This document shows, one piece after another, positions 18,277 to 29,262 of a DNA stretch of 64,000 bases. Below the pieces are notes generated by a model that was not told where the DNA came from, searched no databases, and saw only the letters and a list, made by a program, of their open reading frames with translations. The translations under genes were made by a program, and so were the position numbers. The stretch comes from Caulobacter sp. X (GTDB lineage: Bacteria > Pseudomonadota > Alphaproteobacteria > Caulobacterales > Caulobacteraceae): NCBI RefSeq assembly GCF_002742635.1, contig NZ_PEGF01000001.1:1798001-1862000 (forward strand), in the 5' to 3' direction. Numbering within the stretch: the first letter of the stretch is position 1; each line of letters starts with the position of its first letter.

Positions 18277-18304
18277 GGCGGGAGGGCCTGACGGTTCTCC
18301 CGCC
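18277..18304 (+). terminator. Stem-loop between fliC and fliD
   Basis: GGCGGGAG (18277-18284) and CTCCCGCC (18297-18304) form a perfect 8-bp GC stem with a 12-base loop, 11 bases after the fliC stop and 17 before fliD. There is no U-run, so it may be a partial terminator or an RNA-stabilising hairpin. Either would keep fliC expression above fliD. Confidence 0.5.
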
Positions 18305-18321
18305 GCACTTTCGGCGCCCCC

Positions 18322-20016
18322 ATGACCAGCACCAGCACGGTTTCGAGCAGCGGCTCGACCACCTATCTGACCGGCACGATCTCGGGCCTGGACACCGACG
18401 CGCTGATCGAGGCGGCGGTGAGCCAGAAGACCGCGCGCGCCGACACGCTCGACGCCAAGGTCACGGCCAACACGACGAAGATCAGCGCCTACCAGACGCT
18501 GCAAGGACTGCTGGACGACGTGACCAGCGCCATGTCGTCTCTAAAGTCGACGGCCTACAGCAGCCTGTCGACCAGCACGGGCAACGCGTTCGACGACAAG
18601 AGCGCCTATCTCACGGCCTCCGACGGGTCGGACGCCACGGACATCATCGCGGTCAGCGCCGACTCGGACGCGGTCGCGGCCAGCTATTCGGTGACCGTCA
18701 CCCAGCTGGCCAAGGCGATGAAGGTCGCCTCCGACAGCCACGACACGACGACCGCGCTGGGCCAGAGCGGCGACTTCACGATCGGCGTAGCGGACGGAGC
18801 CTCGGCGACCATCTCGGTCACCGCGGACATGACGCTGTCGGACCTGGCCGACGCCATCAATGAACAGAGCGACGCGACCGGCGTCAGCGCCACCCTGCTG
18901 AAAGTCTCGAGCGGCGCCTACAAGCTGGTGCTGTCCGCCGCTGACACCAATGTCGACATCGAGGTCTCCGACGCCAGCGGCGCGGCCGCCGCCATCGGCC
19001 TGGTGGATGACAACGGCGACTTCGCCAATGTGCTCCAGGCGGCCCAGCCGGCCGTCGCCACCATCGACGGCGTCGAGATCACCAGCGACAGCAACCAGCT
19101 GACGGACACCATTCCGGGCCTGTCGATCTCGCTTCTCCAGACGACCGGGACCGACCAGACCGTGACCCTGGACATCGAGGCGGACTATTCGGACATCAAG
19201 ACCGCGATCACCGCCTTCATCGACGCCTACAACGCCCTGCGCGACTTCGTGGACACCAATTCCGAGGTCGCCGCCGACGGGACCGTGGACGAGGACGCGG
19301 TGCTGTTCGCCGACTCCCTGCTGCGCGGCGTGACCAAGCAGCTGTCCGCCACCGTCGGCGGCAAGGCCGGCTCGGCCGCGGACGGGGTGGACAATCTCGC
19401 GGCGCTGGGCATTACGCTGAACGCCGAGAACCAGCTGGAGCTCTCCGACGAGACCACGCTGGACAACCTGCTGCTGTCGGATCTGGACAGCCTGCGGGGC
19501 TTCTTCGAAAGCAAGTTCACGACCAGCGACAGCGCGCTGAAGCTGCTGAAGAACGCCAGCACCGCCTCGTTCGACTTCACCCTGGACGTGACGGTGACCG
19601 ACGGCTCCATCAGCGACGTGACCGTCGATGGCCAGAGCGGCCTGTTCACCGTTTCGGGCAGCCGCATCGTCGGCGCGGCCGGCACGATCTACGAAGGCCT
19701 GTCGTTCGCCCTGGTGACCCAGGCCAGCGCCTCGATCGACGTGACGCTGACCCAGGGCTTCGCGGACCTGATCACCACCCAGCTCGACGGCTACGCCAAC
19801 GCGTCGACGGGTCTGATCCAAGGCGAGATCGAGCGCCTGAACGACTCCAACACCGCGCTCTCGGACAAGTCGACGGCGATCCGGGACAACGCCGAGACCT
19901 ACAGGACCACGCTGATCGCCAAGTACTCGGCCATGGAGCAAGAGCTCTACGCCGCTCAGGTCCTGCAGGAACAGATCAAAGCCATACTAGGTAGCTCGAG
20001 CAACAGCGATGAATAG
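18322..20016 (+). CDS. fliD: Flagellar filament cap protein
   Basis: This 564-residue FliD (HAP2) has the N-terminal domain opening TYLTGTISGLDTDALIEAAV followed by helical TARADTLDAKVTANTTKISAYQTL. A Ser/Thr/Asp-rich middle follows, and the C-terminal FliD_C domain ends in a coiled coil (IERLNDSNTALSDKSTAIRD, then YSAMEQELYAAQVLQEQIKA). It caps the growing filament and folds incoming flagellin. Its end overlaps fliS by eight bases. As far as I recall, the well-studied polar flagellum of Caulobacter crescentus does without FliD, so its presence marks a different filament type. Confidence 0.9.
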   Translation: MTSTSTVSSSGSTTYLTGTISGLDTDALIEAAVSQKTARADTLDAKVTANTTKISAYQTLQGLLDDVTSAMSSLKSTAYSSLSTSTGNAFDDKSAYLTASDGSDATDIIAVSADSDAVAASYSVTVTQLAKAMKVASDSHDTTTALGQSGDFTIGVADGASATISVTADMTLSDLADAINEQSDATGVSATLLKVSSGAYKLVLSAADTNVDIEVSDASGAAAAIGLVDDNGDFANVLQAAQPAVATIDGVEITSDSNQLTDTIPGLSISLLQTTGTDQTVTLDIEADYSDIKTAITAFIDAYNALRDFVDTNSEVAADGTVDEDAVLFADSLLRGVTKQLSATVGGKAGSAADGVDNLAALGITLNAENQLELSDETTLDNLLLSDLDSLRGFFESKFTTSDSALKLLKNASTASFDFTLDVTVTDGSISDVTVDGQSGLFTVSGSRIVGAAGTIYEGLSFALVTQASASIDVTLTQGFADLITTQLDGYANASTGLIQGEIERLNDSNTALSDKSTAIRDNAETYRTTLIAKYSAMEQELYAAQVLQEQIKAILGSSSNSDE

Positions 20017-20377
20017 CAATCAAGCCATCCAGGCCTACCGGGCCTCAAAGCAGCTCAACGAAAATCCTCGTGACGTCCTCACGGCCGTTCATGAGGAGCT
20101 CTATAGCGCCATAGCGTCGGTAAAATATGCCTACGAGCAAAATAAGCTCGACCAAATGTGCGAGCGCCTCGCCAAGGCCGTACAGATACTCACCGTTCTT
20201 GCAACAACTTTGAATTTTTCCGCAGTGGGCGGAGATGGAGCGCACCTCCAGCGATATTACCTAAGGTTGCTGAACTTGCTAAATCGGAACGAAAAGGGCC
20301 TGAACCGATCCGTATCATATCAGGAGGCGATGGATTTATTGCGCCCCCTATGCCAAGAGTTTCGAAAAGTTCCGTAA
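20009..20377 (+). CDS. fliS: Flagellar secretion chaperone FliS
   Basis: This 122-residue four-helix protein is of FliS type: the start MNSNQAIQAYRASKQLNENP has the Tyr-containing segment of FliS, and DMLLE-like helices follow up to the basic C-terminus. FliS binds the C-terminal helix of flagellin in the cytoplasm and prevents early assembly. It overlaps fliD. The gene is visibly richer in A and T (for example AAAATATGCC, GAGCAAAATAAGC) than its surroundings, which may reflect a separate origin or low expression demand. Confidence 0.82.
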   Translation: MNSNQAIQAYRASKQLNENPRDVLTAVHEELYSAIASVKYAYEQNKLDQMCERLAKAVQILTVLATTLNFSAVGGDGAHLQRYYLRLLNLLNRNEKGLNRSVSYQEAMDLLRPLCQEFRKVP

Positions 20378-20436
20378 GAACAATTCAATTCAATAACGCA
20401 AAATATCAAGGCGTTTCCGGCATGAATATTTGTGAC

Positions 20437-20452
20437 TGGCACGTCGATTGCT
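20437..20452 (+). promoter_or_regulatory. Sigma-54 promoter of the ECF sigma gene
   Basis: TGGCACGTCGATTGCT matches the RpoN consensus TGGCACG-N4-TTGCW at every defined base, with the -24 GG at 20438-20439 and the -12 GC at 20450-20451. Transcription would start near 20463, 30 bases before the ATG of the ECF sigma factor. It sits in an AT-rich gap right after fliS. A sigma-54 promoter implies an enhancer-binding activator; in flagellated alphaproteobacteria that is often FlbD, which is not encoded here. Confidence 0.75.
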
Positions 20453-20492
20453 TTGCCAAGTTCGACGAAAATCGCGAACTCGGGCCAAAGAC

Positions 20493-21143
20493 ATGCTCAA
20501 TCAATTTGAGAAGGCGGATGAAAACGATCGCCGTTCTTGGTCGGACGAGACCTTGTTCGCCGCGGCGCGCGCCGGCGACGAACAGGCCTTCCGCATCCTG
20601 GTCGACCGGCACGCCCGCGTGGTGCGGCGACTGGCGCTCAGCATCCTGGGCGACGCCCACGAGGCCGAGGACATCGCGCAGGAAGCCTTCGTCGCCGCCT
20701 GGCGCGCCCGGGAGAACTGGACGCCCGACGCGCGCTTCACGACCTGGCTGCACCGGATCGCGGTCAACAAGGCCATCGACCGCTATCGCGCCCGTCGCGC
20801 CACGCCCGAGCCGGCCGAGGTCATCACGCGCCTGGCCGACGCCGCGCCCGCCGCCCCGGTCGAGGATCAGCAGCAGGCCCTGGAGCGTCGCGAGAGCGCC
20901 CGCTCATTGCGCGACTGCCTGCAACGCCTGCCGGCCAGCCAGCGCCAGGCGCTGACGCTCTACTATTTCGAAGACCTGGACGTCGCCAGAATAGCCGGCG
21001 TCCTCGACACCACGGAACAGGCCGTGCGCTCGCTCCTCAAGCGGGGTAAGCAGGCGTTGCGCCTCCTCATTCAAAGGCAGAAGAGCCTTGCCGCCCATGG
21101 ATCTTTCGGTTTTTCGTCAGCGGCTGTCGATACTGGGCGCTGA
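20493..21143 (+). CDS. ECF-type RNA polymerase sigma factor
   Basis: This 216-residue sigma-70 family member has region 2 (DETLFAAARAGDEQAFRILVDRH, then AEDIAQEAFVAAWRA, with ARFTTWLHRIAVNKAIDRYR for promoter melting) and region 4 (LQRLPASQRQALTLYYFEDL, then TTEQAVRSLLKRGKQAL). I choose ATG 20493 because earlier start codons fall inside the sigma-54 promoter. The end overlaps a small gene that may encode its partner. Its own regulon is unknown; the neighbouring autotransporter is a candidate. Confidence 0.88.
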   Translation: MLNQFEKADENDRRSWSDETLFAAARAGDEQAFRILVDRHARVVRRLALSILGDAHEAEDIAQEAFVAAWRARENWTPDARFTTWLHRIAVNKAIDRYRARRATPEPAEVITRLADAAPAAPVEDQQQALERRESARSLRDCLQRLPASQRQALTLYYFEDLDVARIAGVLDTTEQAVRSLLKRGKQALRLLIQRQKSLAAHGSFGFSSAAVDTGR

Positions 21144-21318
21144 CATCGCGCGCTGGCCCGACGGGGACGAAGCGGTCGCCTTGCTCGCCGCTTCCGACGA
21201 AGCCGTCGCCCTGCTGGCCGCCGCCTTGGACAAGAGCGACGACACCGGCTCCGACGCCCTCGACTCCGCTTTGACGGACGCCGTCCTGGACGCCGCGCTG
21301 GGACGCCCCAAGGACTAG
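21097..21318 (+). CDS. Small protein overlapping the ECF sigma gene, possible anti-sigma partner
   Basis: This is a 73-residue acidic protein in a different frame, overlapping the last 47 bases of the sigma gene. The start FRQRLSILGADIARWPDGDEA resembles short proteins that often follow ECF sigma genes in alphaproteobacteria, with a conserved GAD-x3-RWP motif. No membrane helix is seen. The overlap indicates translational coupling and suggests a 1:1 regulatory partner, but direct anti-sigma activity is not shown by the sequence. Confidence 0.6.
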   Translation: MDLSVFRQRLSILGADIARWPDGDEAVALLAASDEAVALLAAALDKSDDTGSDALDSALTDAVLDAALGRPKD

Positions 21319-21369
21319 TCTTGCGCCCCGTAACGCCTAGCTACGCCAGATTACAGGGCGCCGCGCGGC

Positions 21370-21396
21370 GGAAACAACCCGGCCACGGAGCGGTCA
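21370..21396 (+). promoter_or_regulatory. Possible ECF-type promoter before the autotransporter
   Basis: GGAAAC (21370-21375) and CGGTCA (21391-21396) are separated by 15 bases, roughly an ECF -35/-10 pattern, 46 bp before the autotransporter start. The match is loose. Confidence 0.25.
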
Positions 21397-21441
21397 AGGC
21401 CAGCGGATAGGGCTCGCGGGGATAGTCCCTCGAAGGTCCTC

Positions 21442-24400
21442 ATGCCGCACAAGTTTCTGATCGTCACGGCGGCCGCCGCGCCGATGCTGCTCGCCGCCGG
21501 TGACGCCCTGGCCGAAGTGCAGGTCACCAGCAGCTCGCGGACCACCGCGATCACCACGGCCAGCCCGAACGGCGGAACGGCCGATGACGTCAAGGTCACG
21601 GACGACGGCGTCATCACCCTCAGCGCGGCGGGCCCGATGGTCACGCTCGACAGCGACAACACCGTCACCATCAATGGCGGCCTGGCCAGCGTCGGGGTGG
21701 ACGACTCCGTGGGCGTGCTGGTCATCGGCGGCAAGACCGGCTCGGCGACGACCGCCGGCTCGATCAGCCTCACCGAGGACTACGACTACGAGGACACCGA
21801 CGACGACGGCGACTATGACGGCCTCTTCGCCAAGGGCTATCGCCGCTACGGGATCCGGCTGACCGGAAGCGACGCCTTCACCGGCACGATCACCAACTCC
21901 GGCTCGATCACGATCGAGGGCATGGATTCGGCGGGCATCAGTCTCGAGGCGCCCTTGGTCGGGAACCTCGTCCACTCCGGCTCGATCAGCGTTACTGGCG
22001 ATCGCGGCTACGGGATTCACATCGCCGCGCCCGTCACCGGGAACGTGACGATCGAAGGCTCGACCAGCGTCCTGGGCCAGGGCTCGGTCGGGGTGGCGGT
22101 GGACTCGGCGATCGACGGCGCCTTCGTGCTGCAGGGCTCGGTCTCCTCGACCGGCTATCGCATCACCTCGCGCTACAGCGACCCCGACGACCGGGCCCTG
22201 CTCGACGCCGACGACATGCTGGAAGGCGACGGCGGCGTGAACATCGCCGCGAACGTGTCCGGCGGCGTGCTGCTGGATGTTCCGCCCACGGACACAAACG
22301 ACGACACCAGCGACGACGAGGACGGCGACGGCGTCACCGACAGCTCGGAGGGCTCGGCCTCGATCTCGGCCTATGGCGGCGCGCCGGCGCTGAAGATCGG
22401 CTCCAACAGCAACACCGTGACCCTAGGCGCGGTCGGAACCGGCGACAACGCCTATGGCCTGATCATCAAGGGCTCGGTCAGCGCCTACAGCCCCTATGAC
22501 GGCGTCGAGACCACCGGCGTCCAGATCGGCGGCGACGCGGGATACGAGACCCTGATCACCGGCGGCGTCCGCATCACGGGCGCGGTGTCGGCTTCGGGCT
22601 ACGAGGCCCAAACGAACGGCCTGCATCTGAAGTCGGGCGCGATCGCCGACACGATCTGGAACGCCGGCTCGATCACCGCCTCGACCACCTCGGAAGGCGA
22701 CTTCTCGGCGCGCGCCCTGGTGATCGACTCCGGGGCCCAGACCAGCACGTTGAACAACGACGGCGTGATCACCGCCACGGTGCTGGGCGAGAAGGGAACG
22801 TCCTACGCCGTCCTCGACAATTCCGGGACCCTGAGCACGATCAACAACACCCGCACCATCGCCGCCTATGTCACGGCGACGGACGACGACTACGACACCG
22901 ACGACGACAATGACGACGCCAGCGACGAGACGGTCACCGGCAAGGCGATCGCCATCGACGTCTCCAAGAACACCACCGGCGTGACCATCACCCAGACCGG
23001 CGTCAATGACGGCGACGACGGCGATGACGATGTCGCGGACACCGACACCGATGGCGACGGCGTCGACGACGCCGACGAACCGGCGATTCTCGGCAAGATC
23101 CTGCTGGGCTCTGGCGACGACCACCTGAACGTCCTGAACGGCACGGTGATCGGCGCGATCTCGTTCGGCGACGGGGCCGACAGCCTGACCATCGACGGCG
23201 GCGGCTATGTCCTCACCACCCTGTCGGACTCCGACGGGCGGCTGGACATCAGCGTCGGCTCGGGCACGCTGGGTCTGCTCAACACCAACGACCTGAACGT
23301 CAGCAACCTGACCCTGGGGGCCAGCAGCAAGCTGATCTTCAGCGTCGATCCGGCGGCGGGGACGGCGACCCGCCTGGTGGCGGACACCGCCACCATCGCT
23401 TCAGGCGCCAATCTGGGCCTGGTGATCAACAACCTGCTGACCACGGCGTCGACCTTCGAGGTGATCAAGGCCGGAACCCTGACGGCGGGCGACATCAGCC
23501 AGGACCTGCTGGGCGACGCCCCTTACCTCTATGTGGCCAAGGCCTATCAGTCCGGGAACAGCATCGACATCGACGTGCGCCGCCGGACGGCGACCGAGGC
23601 CGGCATGACCCGCAACCAGGCCTCGGCCTACGACGCGGTGTTCGCCGCCCTGTCCAAGAACGACGACATCGCCGGCGCCTTCCTGAACCAGAACACCAAG
23701 GACGGCTTCTACAACCTCTACAACCAGATGCTGCCCGATCAGGGACTGGGCATGTTCTCGGCCCTGCAGGCGGTGAACCAGCAGATCTCGGCGGCGACCA
23801 TGATCCGGCCGGACCTGGGCGACCGCTACGGCCCGGACAGTGTCTGGGTGCAGCAGATCAACACCCTGATCCGCCGCGAGGACGGCGAGGACCAGGGCTC
23901 GGACACCCAGGCGCTCGGCTTCGTCGCCGGCTACGAGGCCATGGGCGACGCGGGCGGCGCCCTGGGCGTGACGCTCGCCGCCGTCAGCATCGAGGAGCAC
24001 GACACCACCGCCAAGGTCGGGGAGCACACCACCAACGCCCTGGTCCAGGCCGGCGTCTACTGGCGTCGCTCGATCGGCGGCTGGCGCTTCAACCTGGGCG
24101 GCGGCGCCGGCTATGGCTGGCTGACCGGCGATCGCAGCTTCTACAGCGAGGACGTCGACGCGGACGGCGAAGCCGACGCCTCGGCCACCAGCGTCGCCCA
24201 CTGGAACGGCTTCACCACCAACGCCTTCGCGGGCATGGCCTACGAGCAATCGATCGGGCGCTACTTCGTCCGGCCGGAAGCGCGCCTCGACTATGTCTAT
24301 TTCAGCGAAGGCAAGCGCAGCGAAACGGGCGGCGGGGACGGCTTCGACCTCATCCGCGACGCGCGCAGCTTCAGCAACCTCAGCGGCGACGCCGGGATCG

Positions 24401-24681
24401 TGCTCGGCGCGCAGTTCGGTCAGGCGGTGTGGTGGCGTCCCGAAATCCGCGTCGGCTATCGCCAGACCCTGGCCGGAGACATCGGCGACACGGTCGCGCG
24501 GTTCCGCGGCGGCGAGTCGTTCACCCTGACCTCGACGGCCGACAAGCAGGGCGCGGCCACCCTGGGCTTCGCGATCCGCGCCGGTTCTGCCCTGTCCTAT
24601 CTGGCGCTCGAAGGCGGCGCCGAGGCGGCCAAGAAACAGAACCGATACTATGTGCGGTTCTCGGGTCGGGCCATGTTCTAA
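21442..24681 (+). CDS. Autotransporter (type Va) with Asp-rich passenger
   Basis: This 1079-residue secreted protein has a signal peptide of about 24 residues ending ALA. Its passenger (about 25-770) is made of Gly/Ser/Thr-rich beta-helix-like repeats such as GSITIEGMDSAGISLEAP. The C-terminal 12-strand autotransporter barrel (about 795-1079) ends in the obligatory Phe (VRFSGRAMF). Four Asp-rich stretches near residues 113, 285, 481 and 523 (for example DTDTDGDGVDDADEP) look like calcium-binding thrombospondin type-3-like loops. It is probably a surface adhesin stabilised by Ca2+. It lies 123 bp after the ECF sigma/small protein pair. Confidence 0.85.
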   Translation: MPHKFLIVTAAAAPMLLAAGDALAEVQVTSSSRTTAITTASPNGGTADDVKVTDDGVITLSAAGPMVTLDSDNTVTINGGLASVGVDDSVGVLVIGGKTGSATTAGSISLTEDYDYEDTDDDGDYDGLFAKGYRRYGIRLTGSDAFTGTITNSGSITIEGMDSAGISLEAPLVGNLVHSGSISVTGDRGYGIHIAAPVTGNVTIEGSTSVLGQGSVGVAVDSAIDGAFVLQGSVSSTGYRITSRYSDPDDRALLDADDMLEGDGGVNIAANVSGGVLLDVPPTDTNDDTSDDEDGDGVTDSSEGSASISAYGGAPALKIGSNSNTVTLGAVGTGDNAYGLIIKGSVSAYSPYDGVETTGVQIGGDAGYETLITGGVRITGAVSASGYEAQTNGLHLKSGAIADTIWNAGSITASTTSEGDFSARALVIDSGAQTSTLNNDGVITATVLGEKGTSYAVLDNSGTLSTINNTRTIAAYVTATDDDYDTDDDNDDASDETVTGKAIAIDVSKNTTGVTITQTGVNDGDDGDDDVADTDTDGDGVDDADEPAILGKILLGSGDDHLNVLNGTVIGAISFGDGADSLTIDGGGYVLTTLSDSDGRLDISVGSGTLGLLNTNDLNVSNLTLGASSKLIFSVDPAAGTATRLVADTATIASGANLGLVINNLLTTASTFEVIKAGTLTAGDISQDLLGDAPYLYVAKAYQSGNSIDIDVRRRTATEAGMTRNQASAYDAVFAALSKNDDIAGAFLNQNTKDGFYNLYNQMLPDQGLGMFSALQAVNQQISAATMIRPDLGDRYGPDSVWVQQINTLIRREDGEDQGSDTQALGFVAGYEAMGDAGGALGVTLAAVSIEEHDTTAKVGEHTTNALVQAGVYWRRSIGGWRFNLGGGAGYGWLTGDRSFYSEDVDADGEADASATSVAHWNGFTTNAFAGMAYEQSIGRYFVRPEARLDYVYFSEGKRSETGGGDGFDLIRDARSFSNLSGDAGIVLGAQFGQAVWWRPEIRVGYRQTLAGDIGDTVARFRGGESFTLTSTADKQGAATLGFAIRAGSALSYLALEGGAEAAKKQNRYYVRFSGRAMF

Positions 24682-24802
24682 CGCCCGCAAAACTCGACCA
24701 CAAAGCCGCCTTAATCGCGATTGTTTCAATACACTGCGAAGGTATTTCCGCCGCTACGCGCCGGTACAGCTTCAAGGGTTCTCGGACCCAGGAGCTTGTG
24801 GC

Positions 24803-25531
24803 GTGCAGCAAAGAATCCTTCTCCTCGACGCCGACCTCGAAGCGCGGTCGCTCATGTGCGACCTGCTCTCTCGCCATGAATACGAGGTCGTTACGGCCTC
24901 GTCCGGCCAGCAGATGGACCGCATCCTGACGACGACGCCCGTCGACGCCGTCGTGCTCGACATCATGCTGCCAGGCGAAGGCGGCTTTTCCGTCTGCAAC
25001 CGCCTGCGCAACCAAAGCCCCGCTCCCGGCGTCATCGTGGTCAGCGCCATGGCCGAGGAAAGCGACGTGGTGGTGGGCCTGGAGATCGGGGCGGATGACT
25101 ATGTCGCCAAGCCCTACCGCTCGCGTGAGCTTCTGGCCCGGATCCGCGCCGTGCTGCGACGGCGCCAGGCCAGCATGCGACCCAACCCCGACGACGATAA
25201 GGCCAATGTCTATCGCTTCGACGGCTGGCGACTGAACGTCGTCACGCGCCAGCTGTTCGACCCCTATAATCGTCCCGTCGAGCTATCGTCCGGCGAATTC
25301 AATCTCCTGAAGACGCTGGTCTCAAATCCGCAGCAGATCGTGCCGCGAGCGCAGCTCGCGCAGAGTTCCGGCTCCGGCAAGCGCCGTGATAACTCGCCCC
25401 AGATCAACGTGATCGTCAGTCGCCTGCGCGCCAAGCTGGCCCGCGTTCAGGGCGGCGCCGACCTCGTCCGGACCGTGCGCGGCCAGGGCTACCTGCTGAC
25501 CGCGGCGGTCGAAAGCCTGGCGAGCGACTAA
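24803..25531 (+). CDS. OmpR-family response regulator
   Basis: This 242-residue two-domain regulator has a receiver (residues 3-115) with the phosphorylatable Asp53 in VVLDIMLPGEGG, and KPYRSRELLARIRAVLRRR at its end. A winged-helix OmpR effector domain (about 140-235) has INVIVSRLRAKL and the final RTVRGQGYLL. The start is a GTG at 24803 with AGGAG eight bases upstream; longer frames have no ribosome-binding site. It is convergent with the histidine kinase gene 13 bp away and is separate from the second regulator at 27613-28335. Confidence 0.88.
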   Translation: MQQRILLLDADLEARSLMCDLLSRHEYEVVTASSGQQMDRILTTTPVDAVVLDIMLPGEGGFSVCNRLRNQSPAPGVIVVSAMAEESDVVVGLEIGADDYVAKPYRSRELLARIRAVLRRRQASMRPNPDDDKANVYRFDGWRLNVVTRQLFDPYNRPVELSSGEFNLLKTLVSNPQQIVPRAQLAQSSGSGKRRDNSPQINVIVSRLRAKLARVQGGADLVRTVRGQGYLLTAAVESLASD

Positions 25532-25544
25532 GCCGGGCAGACCT

Positions 25545-27608
<2,064 letters not shown>

Positions 27609-27612
27609 CCCG

Positions 27613-28335
27613 TCAGTCTCCGACCAGCACGCTGGCGTCCAGCATATAGCCCACGCCGCGATGGGTGCGGATCAACTCGCGGTCGGTCTGGTCCTGGATC
27701 TTGCGCCGCAGCCGGCTGATATGAAGGTCCAGCGCGCGGCCGGCCTCGTCCTCGGCGCGCAGCAGCGCGATCAGGTCCTCGCGAGGGACGACCTGCCGCC
27801 CTCGCTCCAGAAGGACGCCGAGGATCGCGAGCTCACTGCGCGTCAACAACAACACCGCTCCGTTCGGCGCCCGCAACTGATGCGCGGCGAGGTCCAGCCG
27901 GAAATTGGCGAAGCGATAGATGTTGGTCTTGCGCGCCGTCGGCCCAAGCGGCCTGCGCCGCAACATCGCCTTCACCCGCGCCAGCAACTCGCGAGGCATG
28001 ATCGGCTTGACGACATAGTCGTCGGCGCCAAGCTCCAGGCCCAGAATCCGATCGATCGGGTCGCCCAGCGCGGTCAGCATCAGGATGGCGGGGCCGCCGC
28101 CGCCCGCGAAGGCGCGGCACAGGGACAGGCCGTCCTCTCCCGGCAGGTTGATGTCCAGAACCGCCACCTGGATCGCGCGCTCGGCCATGATCCGCCGGGC
28201 GCTGGCCGCGTCGCCGGCTTCATGCACCAGGTGGTCGTTGTCACGAAGATAGGTCGCCATCTCGCGACGGAGCTCGACGTCATCCTCGACGAGGAGAATT
28301 TCCGGGAGCGGCGTCGTGGCGGCAAGCGGGTTCAT
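27613..28335 (-). CDS. OmpR-family response regulator, partner of the downstream kinase
   Basis: This 240-residue regulator has a receiver with acidic pocket VEDD (residues 16-19), the phosphorylation site Asp61 (LDINLPGEDG) and KPIMPRELLARVKAMLRRR. A winged-helix domain follows (RALDLHISRLRRKIQ, then IRTHRGVGYML). It is translated four bases ahead of the kinase gene. GADDYVVKP resembles the GADDYVAKP of the other regulator in this region, so the two may share an ancestor. Confidence 0.9.
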   Translation of the reverse strand: MNPLAATTPLPEILLVEDDVELRREMATYLRDNDHLVHEAGDAASARRIMAERAIQVAVLDINLPGEDGLSLCRAFAGGGGPAILMLTALGDPIDRILGLELGADDYVVKPIMPRELLARVKAMLRRRPLGPTARKTNIYRFANFRLDLAAHQLRAPNGAVLLLTRSELAILGVLLERGRQVVPREDLIALLRAEDEAGRALDLHISRLRRKIQDQTDRELIRTHRGVGYMLDASVLVGD

Positions 28336-28513
28336 GATCGCGACATTAAACCACGACCACGGGCGCGAGGTTAAGGGTTTGAATCGCCGCGCCCCTTCAG
28401 AACGGCGATTGCGCGCTTGTTTGGGCGACGGGCGTCAACGCCTGATCAGATCGCGACGGCCCGCGCGGGCCGGCTCCCAGATCTTCGCGCCGCAAGACCC
28501 CGCGCGCTGAACT

Positions 28514-29161
28514 TCAGATCGGATCCTCCGACGCGGCCAGACCCGCCGGCGCGGCTTCCAGCCAGTCGATGGCGTGACCCATCTTCGCGGCCTTGGTCGA
28601 GAGATAGCCGCGGTTCTCGGGCCGCGGCACGCTGCGCATCGGCACGCGCTCGACGACGCGGATCCCCGCGGCCTTCAGCGCGTCCACCTTGCTGGGATTG
28701 TTGGTCATCAGACGCACCGCGGCGACGCCGAGATCGGCCAGCATCTCCGCGGCGATATCGAAGCTGCGCAGGTCCGCCGCGAAGCCCAGCTGGAGGTTCG
28801 CCTCCACCGTGTCGAGCCCGCGGTCCTGCAACGCATAGGCCCGCAGCTTGTTGGCCAGCCCGATGCCGCGCCCTTCCTGCCGGAGATAGAGGATGATCCC
28901 CGCGCCCTGCCGGCCGATCCGCGCGCGCGCGGCGGCGAGTTGATCGCCACAGTCGCAACGCAGCGAACCAAATAGATCGCCGGTCATGCACTCCGAATGG
29001 ATCCGAACCAGCGGCGGCGCGGCGACAACATTGCCCATCACCATCGCCACATGCTCGCGCCCGGTTCTCCGCTCCAGATAAACGACCATCGAATACCTTC
29101 CCTCTTCGGTCGGTATTCCGGCATCGCACAATCTATCCAGCCGATACTGTTCATTAATCAT
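28514..29161 (-). CDS. ribA: GTP cyclohydrolase II
   Basis: This 215-residue enzyme opens the imidazole ring of GTP, releasing formate and pyrophosphate to give 2,5-diamino-6-ribosylamino-4(3H)-pyrimidinone phosphate. The zinc ligands are visible as Cys58, Cys69 and Cys71 (SECMTGDLFGSLRCDCGDQL). YLRQEGRGIGL is the catalytic GTP-binding motif, and RLMTNNPSKV is also conserved. It is a RibA-only protein, without the RibB domain that riboflavin operons of many proteobacteria fuse to it. Its location beside WD40 and sulfotransferase genes, away from ribB, ribH or ribE, suggests a dedicated pathway rather than housekeeping riboflavin. It is divergent from the RibD-like gene. Confidence 0.92.
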   Translation of the reverse strand: MINEQYRLDRLCDAGIPTEEGRYSMVVYLERRTGREHVAMVMGNVVAAPPLVRIHSECMTGDLFGSLRCDCGDQLAAARARIGRQGAGIILYLRQEGRGIGLANKLRAYALQDRGLDTVEANLQLGFAADLRSFDIAAEMLADLGVAAVRLMTNNPSKVDALKAAGIRVVERVPMRSVPRPENRGYLSTKAAKMGHAIDWLEAAPAGLAASEDPI

Positions 29162-29262
29162 GGCGATCTCTTCCCAGTTAGCCCGTGTGCTTATCGAACA
29201 TCTTTCTCGAGGCCCGGCCTCATACCACCCTGACGCGAGCTTGTAGCGAAATACAAATTATG

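Noticed and set aside
20448-20492. Longer N-terminus for the ECF sigma factor starting at a TTG
   Set aside because: The TTG is part of the -12 element of the sigma-54 promoter, so it would lie upstream of the predicted transcript start.
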